Shown here piece by piece: positions 59,135-64,000 of a DNA stretch of 64,000 bases. The position numbers and the translations under genes are program-made. Under the pieces are notes generated by a model. The model had not been told where the DNA came from. It saw only the letters and a program-made list of their open reading frames with translations, and made no database searches. The stretch's first letter is position 1. Each line of letters opens with the position of its first letter. The DNA comes from Craspedostauros australis (Eukaryota > Bacillariophyta > Bacillariophyceae > Mastogloiales > Achnanthaceae), in assembly GCA_026770025.1 (NCBI GenBank), contig JAMXDE010000008.1, positions 2,914,001 through 2,978,000 of the forward strand. The letters are read 5' to 3'.

Positions 59135-59546
59135 GGTAGCAAGCATGTGGTGTGTGGTAGGTGGGTGCGTCCTCGTACCCTCTAGGTTCGAACAACGACA
59201 CTCGTGCGAAGAACGAACCCCAATCTATTAGAACAGAGTTTATCGAGCATCCTCGCACAAGTACGTCTGGTATGGCACATTAGACGAGCGAGAGAGAGGA
59301 AATATATCTATCAGAACAGTGGACCTCATGACACGTCGAAGATCGTGGAGTGTCTCTTTGCTCACACGAAAAAGAACAGCAAGCAAAGTGCTACGTTGGG
59401 GTATTTGTATCCTCCAGACAGGTATGCGAGAGCCATCCTAACTATTATATATTACTTCGCGGTATGTACAAATGTAAATTCCTTTTTAATATCAGTCATG
59501 GCACATCATTACCATGAAAGAGTTACTCTATGCTATATCGCCGTGC
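59135..59546. other. Convergent intergenic spacer
   Basis: About 410 bp between the 3' ends of the HECT ligase and the membrane protein gene. It includes an AT-rich stretch near 59440-59490 likely to serve 3' processing. No gene. Confidence 0.4.
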
Positions 59547-60422
59547 TCAATCGTAATGCGGCCGTTGATGCATCCGATTATTCCGACGCTGCTGCTCCAG
59601 CCTCGCCCCACGCGCATTCGTTTCTGCCACCTTGAGCACCCCGTACACACCGCCCGCCGCGGCACCATAAATGCCCAGAAGGTACGTAGCGACGAATGCA
59701 AATGCTGCACATGCGGCACACACGAAGAAGAAGATGGCAACCAAGATGTTGGCCTGGTAGGATCGGATGATGCTCCACAATCCCAACACGAACATGACGA
59801 GAGCCATGCATAGACCGGCGCTGAAATTCATGAGGACGTTCATGAGGACGCGCATTGCGTACTCCATGTAGCTCTCGTTGCGTCCCATGGCCCGGATCCC
59901 CATGAACATGGCATCCCACATGGATTGGCGCTTGGCGAATCGTTTGCCATTGTTGAAGTATCCCCAGAACGAATCCTGGGCTTCGCCGACGCCGACCTCG
60001 CTGAACAATCCGGCGACGCTCTTGGCATCGCTCATGCGGGCCTCTCCTTCCTTGCGGATGACGTCGAGTCTGTATTTGGCATCTTCCATGCGGCGCTTGT
60101 TGCGCTGGCAGATTCCGTCGCAGGTGAACCATCCCTTGGTGGCGCGGTAGGCCTGATTGGCGTTCCAGTACTGCTGCGAGGCGGTGTATTCGGCCTCGAT
60201 GTCGATCGTGTTCATGATGTGATTGTACTGCCGCCGTTGATCCATCGTGAGCTTCGTGCCGGAGCCGACAAAGAGGATGACGAGCAGACCAAAGAGGTAG
60301 CTTCCCGTCACGACCTTGTTGCGTCGTGCAAAGCCTGTGGCACCGCGCACGATGAGCTGTCCCAGATCGGCCGGTTCTGGCAGGACGATCTGCGTTGGAT
60401 CACCACGGAAATGTCGGTTCAT
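59547..60422 (-). CDS. Conserved-looking four-helix membrane protein of unknown function (291 aa)
   Basis: ATG at 60422. I do not recognise the family. One hydrophobic helix lies near residues 38-57 (VVTGSYLFGLLVILFVGSG). A large hydrophilic, mostly helical loop follows (60-185) with CDGICQRNKRR and many charged residues. Three helices then cluster in the C-terminal third: VLMNVLMNFSAGLCMALVMFVLGLW, ANILVAIFFFVCAACAAFAF and VATYLLGIYGAAAGGVYGVL. The basic C-terminal tail is probably cytosolic. There is no signal peptide and no catalytic motif. The even amino-acid composition and the lack of low complexity suggest a real, constrained gene. Divergent from the DCN1-like gene. Confidence 0.8.
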   Translation of the reverse strand: MNRHFRGDPTQIVLPEPADLGQLIVRGATGFARRNKVVTGSYLFGLLVILFVGSGTKLTMDQRRQYNHIMNTIDIEAEYTASQQYWNANQAYRATKGWFTCDGICQRNKRRMEDAKYRLDVIRKEGEARMSDAKSVAGLFSEVGVGEAQDSFWGYFNNGKRFAKRQSMWDAMFMGIRAMGRNESYMEYAMRVLMNVLMNFSAGLCMALVMFVLGLWSIIRSYQANILVAIFFFVCAACAAFAFVATYLLGIYGAAAGGVYGVLKVAETNARGARLEQQRRNNRMHQRPHYD

Positions 60423-61483
60423 TTTACTGTCGAATGTGAGTGAGTGTGCGACAGAGAGTGTGAGTGAATGTTGCGCGTGTGCGTGTGTGTGTGAACGTGG
60501 TTGCTTTTAGCCTTGCGGTTAGAGTTGTGAGAATATGTTTGAATGAATGAATGAATGTGTGCGTGTGAGTGAGTGGGTGGGTGCAATAGTGGACGAGGAG
60601 GTGCCTTGGACAAATGATGAAGTTGTGTGTCGCCGTTGTTGGTGATGGTCGTTGTGGTGGCGACGATGGTGTTCGATGTGTCTCTCCTTTGTGTCGTGCG
60701 TTGTTGCGTTGGTTCGAGGTGTGCGTGACTCAACTCAACGCATCTTCGTTGCGATTCGAACTCGTTCTGTGGCGCCATTTTGCCAACAACAGCAACGTGT
60801 CATTTCATGCGCAACTTTGGTGTTGTCGAGGGTGGGAAGGACAGACGGAAATCCTGTTCCGTGATCAACAACACGGGATTGAAGTTGGTCGAATGGATCG
60901 ATCGGAGAAAACAACATCTTCGCTTTCTGCCCACACTCGCAACAGCGAAACAAGCACCACGATCTCCCACCACTGTGCACACGACACGCCAAACAACAAA
61001 GAAGACAGAAACAAGACGGAGATGGAGCAAAGGCCGACGACGACAAGAGAGCGAGAGACATCCAACACGTCCTCGTGAAGCGTTCGGCTCGTCGCGTCTT
61101 TCGGGCACTTGCCTCCACCTCTCATCCCATCCGCACATTGCAACCATTTGGTTTGATCTGTTGGTACCACAGGTCGTACATAAACTTGCCTGAATGAAAG
61201 TCTGAAGAGCAACCCAGCATAATCCACCCGCATTTGCATCTCCGACAATTGAAAAGCAAAGCAAATCCAAGCAAAACGAATCGAATCGAAACGAAACGAA
61301 ACCAAAAGATCCAAACATCAGCCGAAGCGGAAGCACACAAACACACAAATACAACTTCCCCTTCCTCTCCCTTCTCCTCACCTTGTGCCTTTGCGTGTCG
61401 TGAGCAACAGTCGCATCCCCCTTTTGCAGAGGCCCAAAACAACGTTCACCATTCCCAAGGACGCCAAGAAAAAACGCAAAAAC
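60423..61483. promoter_or_regulatory. Divergent promoter interval of membrane-protein and DCN1-like genes
   Basis: About 1.06 kb. Simple repeats lie near 60430-60600: GAATGAATGAATGAATG, GTGTGTGTGTGAA and GTGAGTGAGTGGGTGGGTG. The interval also includes AATCGAATCGAAACGAAACGAAACC near 61279-61303, just upstream of the DCN1 start. No core element is certain. Confidence 0.45.
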
Positions 61484-62451
61484 ATGTGGAGCTCTTCCGG
61501 CCGCAAATCCAAGAAGAAGGGATCCGCCAGCGATCTGGACACGGACACCATCCGTTCCATGTTCCAGGAGCTGGCCGAAGAGGACGATCCCAGCGTGGCT
61601 GGCATGGAGGGGATCTGCAAGCTGTGCGAAAAGCTCGACCTGGATCCCGTCGACGACATCCGCGTTCTGGTGTTGCTTTGGAAGCTGGGTTCGGAAGAGA
61701 AGCCAGGACAGATCACCAGCCAGGAATGGGAGGACGGCTGCGAGAAGCTCCGAACGGATTCCATCGAGAAATTCAAGGAGGTTCTGCCGTCGTTGGATCC
61801 TGGTTTCATGGATCGGGCCGAATTCAAGGACTTTTACAAGGTGCGATGCGATGTTTCGAAAGTTCCAAGTGATGCAACTGCAGTTGTGGTTGTTGGCTTT
61901 GGATGTGGCTGTGGCTGTGGATCTTGTGCTTGTCTCCCCTTGCACGAAGACATGGATGATTGCTGGAACAGATTGATGGATGGAATGAAGATCAGTTGAT
62001 GACGGAATCTCTCCCACGCTGCATCTTGTTGGCGTCCACGCTCACCTTGCTTCGTTTGTCACAAAACCATTTCAAAACGATTACGACACCAACATTCCAC
62101 TCCACGATACTTTGGGTTTTGCTGCCCTACTCTTCGATACGCTATGACGCACAGTTCTGCTTCCAATTCAACCGCCAAGGCACCCACCGAACTCTGGACA
62201 AGTCGATGGTGACGGCATTGCTGGAGATGGCATTGAAGGACCGCATCCCCTCGGAGCGATTGGAGACGTTCTGCAAATTCTTGGAAGTGCAGAAGTCGTA
62301 CACCCTCATCACGTTGGATCAATGGACGTCGTTTTTGGACTTCTGCTACGAGTGCGAAGATCTCAGCACCTACGATGAATCGACGTCGGCATGGCCAGTC
62401 CTGCTGGATGAATACGTGGATTACATGGAGGAGCAGCAGAAGAAGAAGTAG
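61484..62451 (+). CDS. DCN1-like cullin neddylation factor (two exons, 217 aa)
   Basis: Exons 61484-61840 and 62155-62451, joined in phase 0. DCN1/DCUN1D proteins are co-E3s that help UBC12 load NEDD8 onto cullins. After a short basic N-terminus (MWSSSGRKSKKKGSASD) the potentiating-neddylation domain begins: MEGICKLCEKLDLDPVDDIRVLVLLWKL, then ITSQEWEDG and FKDFYK at the end of exon 1. Exon 2 continues FCFQFNRQGTHRTLDKSM, and the cullin-binding end reads ITLDQWTSFLDFCYECEDL ... YDESTSAWPVLLDEYVDYM, equivalent to the NYDExGAWPVLIDDFVE patch of the family. There is no N-terminal UBA domain and no myristoylation site, so it is closest to the short DCN1 types. Confidence 0.9.
61841..62154 (+). other. 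Intron of the DCN1-like gene (314 bp)
   Basis: Donor GTGCGA at 61841, acceptor CGCACAG ending at 62154. The junction restores FKDFYK-FCFQFN, aligning with FKDFYQFTFNF of DCN1 proteins. Read-through of the first frame gives Val/Gly-rich nonsense. Confidence 0.87.
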
Positions 62452-62942
62452 TGGTCGTGGTCGGGTTGTGCCAGCGGCACGGTTGTCTTGGTGGGAAGTT
62501 ACGGAAGGTTATACTGCACGATTGATGCAGCACGACCGTTCCAAGCCGAATCGGCAGCCATTATCACCGTCATCGTCAAGACGGCACTGGGAATGAAGAC
62601 TTGGGCTGCGCAATTGGCAGTGCAACTTTCTCACGCACTCGTAAACTCAGACGCATCCGGCAAACCGATCTTCCGCTTCAACTGCAGAACAGAGGAAGAC
62701 ACCAACTAAGCATGGAAAGCGGCAGTTGTAGAACATAGAATGAATGTTACCAACTTGAAGAACCAATTGGAGTTTATGGATGTGCTGTCGCTGTCGGGTT
62801 GTCGTTCTCTCTTTGTGTCTCGGCGTGCTTTCATTTGCGAATATACCAACATTGTACCACTCTGATCGGATGGCCAGCACTGTCATCACTGTCGTGACCA
62901 CATCAAATGCATGACGAATGACGAATGACGCCACACACCATC
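62452..62942. other. Convergent intergenic spacer
   Basis: About 490 bp between DCN1-like and thioredoxin 3' ends. It contains a GACGAATGACGAATGACG triplet repeat near 62911-62929. No gene. Confidence 0.4.
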
Positions 62943-63506
62943 TCACTGATCCAGCGGAATACCGGACTCCCGGAAGAACGTGCGCAACTGCGCTTCATCC
63001 GAACCTGCGTAGGTCGACTTGACTTGCTGATCGTGCAGAATGATGAAGGTCGGCATCATGGAGACCTTGTACTTGCTGGCCAGCTCGTCAAAGTCATCGA
63101 CGTCCACCGTGAAGAAGGTGCCCTTGTGCATGCCCGAGAGCTCCGCGTAGACTGGCTGAATTCTGTGGCAAGGTTTGCACCATGTCGCAGTGAACTTCGC
63201 CACGACGTACTGATCCGTACTTGTCGTAGCGGCTGTTGCCATTGTAAAATCGTCTTCGTCTTCCAACACGTGGATTTTGGACGTCTTCGTTGTGGTTGCG
63301 GTTCCTGCGGTTGCCGCTGTCGTTGCAGCAGCATCCGAGGATTCCACGCTCTTCTTCGAAGCTTTGGCCAGCTGCAGCTTGTCAGCAATCCATTGAGGCA
63401 ACATGTCGCGATCGGCCAGCTTCTGCGCCAACCAACGCAATGCCAATGCGGCAATCGCAATCACACCGGTGTACGGGACGCACACGCCTCCAACGCAGAT
63501 CATCAT
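62943..63506 (-). CDS. Membrane-anchored thioredoxin-domain protein (187 aa)
   Basis: ATG at 63506. The N-terminus has a hydrophobic segment (VPYTGVIAIAALALRWLAQ, residues 10-28) that can act as signal anchor, then an Ala/Thr-rich linker (about 50-75). A complete thioredoxin fold follows: YVVAKFTATWCKPCHRIQPVYAEL with redox Cys110 and Cys113, FFTVDVDDFDELASKYKV, and the cis-Pro segment VSMMPTFIILHD. WCKPC differs from the usual WCGPC but is common in eukaryotic thioredoxins. It probably acts as a disulfide reductase tethered to a membrane; which compartment is unclear. Confidence 0.9.
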   Translation of the reverse strand: MMICVGGVCVPYTGVIAIAALALRWLAQKLADRDMLPQWIADKLQLAKASKKSVESSDAAATTAATAGTATTTKTSKIHVLEDEDDFTMATAATTSTDQYVVAKFTATWCKPCHRIQPVYAELSGMHKGTFFTVDVDDFDELASKYKVSMMPTFIILHDQQVKSTYAGSDEAQLRTFFRESGIPLDQ

Positions 63507-63965
63507 CTTTGCAGGATGTTATTGTATGTTGTATGTTGTATGTTGTGTATTGGTGGTGTGGTATGATAGTATGGTGTTTGGGTTGATGCTGTTGCTTGGG
63601 TGCTGATTGAGTACTCGTCCTTATTATGCAATTGTTCGGTGCTTGATGACCAAATGGTCGTTTGATGTTCGTCGTTCGATGCGTTGTGGTCAAGTCGCAT
63701 CCATCTCGTTCCTCTTCTTTGCGCTTCTTCGCTTTGTTGCGCTTTTTCGCTTCCTCTTCTGTTGTGTTGGTTGGAAATCATGATGGTTTTACCGCATCTC
63801 CCACAAATGACTTGTGAGCGACCACTTCGACCGAGGTTGTATTTGATTCGAACGTGTCAATATAAATAGTTATATGTTATATATTACCGGTAGCCCCAAG
63901 GCTGAAACACACACCAGCAACAAGAACGGCAACAAGAACGCAGACAAACACCGAAGCAACGCAAA
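63507..63965. promoter_or_regulatory. Divergent upstream region at right edge
   Basis: Upstream of the thioredoxin gene lies a TGTATGTTGTATGTTGTATGTTGTG repeat (about 63522-63548). At 63859-63888 there is an AT-rich, TATA-like stretch (ATATAAATAGTTATATG), about 100 bp before a candidate start codon at 63966, a reasonable position for a core promoter reading rightward. Confidence 0.45.
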
Positions 63966-64000
63966 ATGGCGCGGCGCACACCACCGCCGGCCTTTTTTAG
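63966..64000 (+). CDS. Possible start of a further gene (partial)
   Basis: ATG at 63966 opens a frame of 11 codons (MARRTPPPAFF) to the window edge, following an A-rich leader (CACACCAGCAACAAGAACGG) of the style seen before other plus-strand starts here. It is too short to identify. Confidence 0.35.
   Translation, partial: MARRTPPPAFF

Noticed and set aside
60430-60600. Simple repeats that could be mistaken for a CRISPR array
   Set aside because: They are 2-4-bp microsatellites with no spacers, in a eukaryotic genome.
60800-62017. 405-codon minus-strand frame opposite the DCN1-like gene
   Set aside because: It overlaps the first exon, the intron and the 5' region of a well-supported gene. 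It has a Phe/Ser/Arg-rich composition and no domain.

Overview
This is a eukaryotic nuclear window. Genes are closely packed and mostly intronless; where introns occur there is one short GT-AG intron per gene (281-370 bp). The best guess is a diatom, probably a centric one. Three things point there: a secreted protein mixing PTxxPT-type Ser/Thr/Pro linkers with repeated GxCxGxxAC units, several Copia elements with TGTTAG/TGTTGG-type ends, and a SAS-4/CPAP centriole gene, which fits a lineage that still makes flagellated cells. Another ochrophyte cannot be excluded.

Region 1 (1-10451) is a pile of mobile elements. A non-LTR retrotransposon (1-4332, plus strand, running off the left edge) ends inside an old minus-strand Copia element (about 4412-9649). 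That element's gag is split by an 800-bp LTR (7658-9085), which itself holds a 624-bp solo LTR of another Copia family (8179-8802). A second copy of the 800-bp LTR lies inverted at 9650-10451. Region 2 (10452-20819) holds a large secreted repeat protein, a patatin-like membrane-anchored hydrolase, the N-glycosylation mannosyltransferase ALG2 and a small basic winged-helix-like protein, with long gaps between them.

Region 3 (21291-34930) has an ASPM-type spindle protein with about 46 IQ motifs, head-to-head with a CPAP/SAS-4 centriole protein, followed by a Golgi-type sulfotransferase. Region 4 (35186-41577) is a whole-looking, very young Copia element with identical 99-bp LTRs and a GTTTG target duplication. 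It landed in the promoter interval shared by the sulfotransferase gene and the next gene.

Region 5 (41939-63506) carries mostly host genes in tight convergent and divergent pairs. They are a two-exon formamidopyrimidine/Nei-type glycosylase fused to uracil-DNA glycosylase, a PHYHD1-like dioxygenase, a two-exon ankyrin protein, a GT14 glycosyltransferase, a RAD54B-type recombination translocase head-to-head with a UBE3C-type HECT ligase, a four-helix membrane protein, a two-exon DCN1-like neddylation factor and a membrane-anchored thioredoxin. A further gene may begin at 63966.

Recurring themes are genome repair (glycosylase fusion, RAD54B), mitosis and centrioles (ASPM, CPAP), protein glycosylation and sulfation (ALG2, GT14, sulfotransferase) and ubiquitin/NEDD8 turnover (UBE3C, DCN1). 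The most unusual single item is the FPG-UNG fusion, which would place two base-excision repair glycosylases in one chain.
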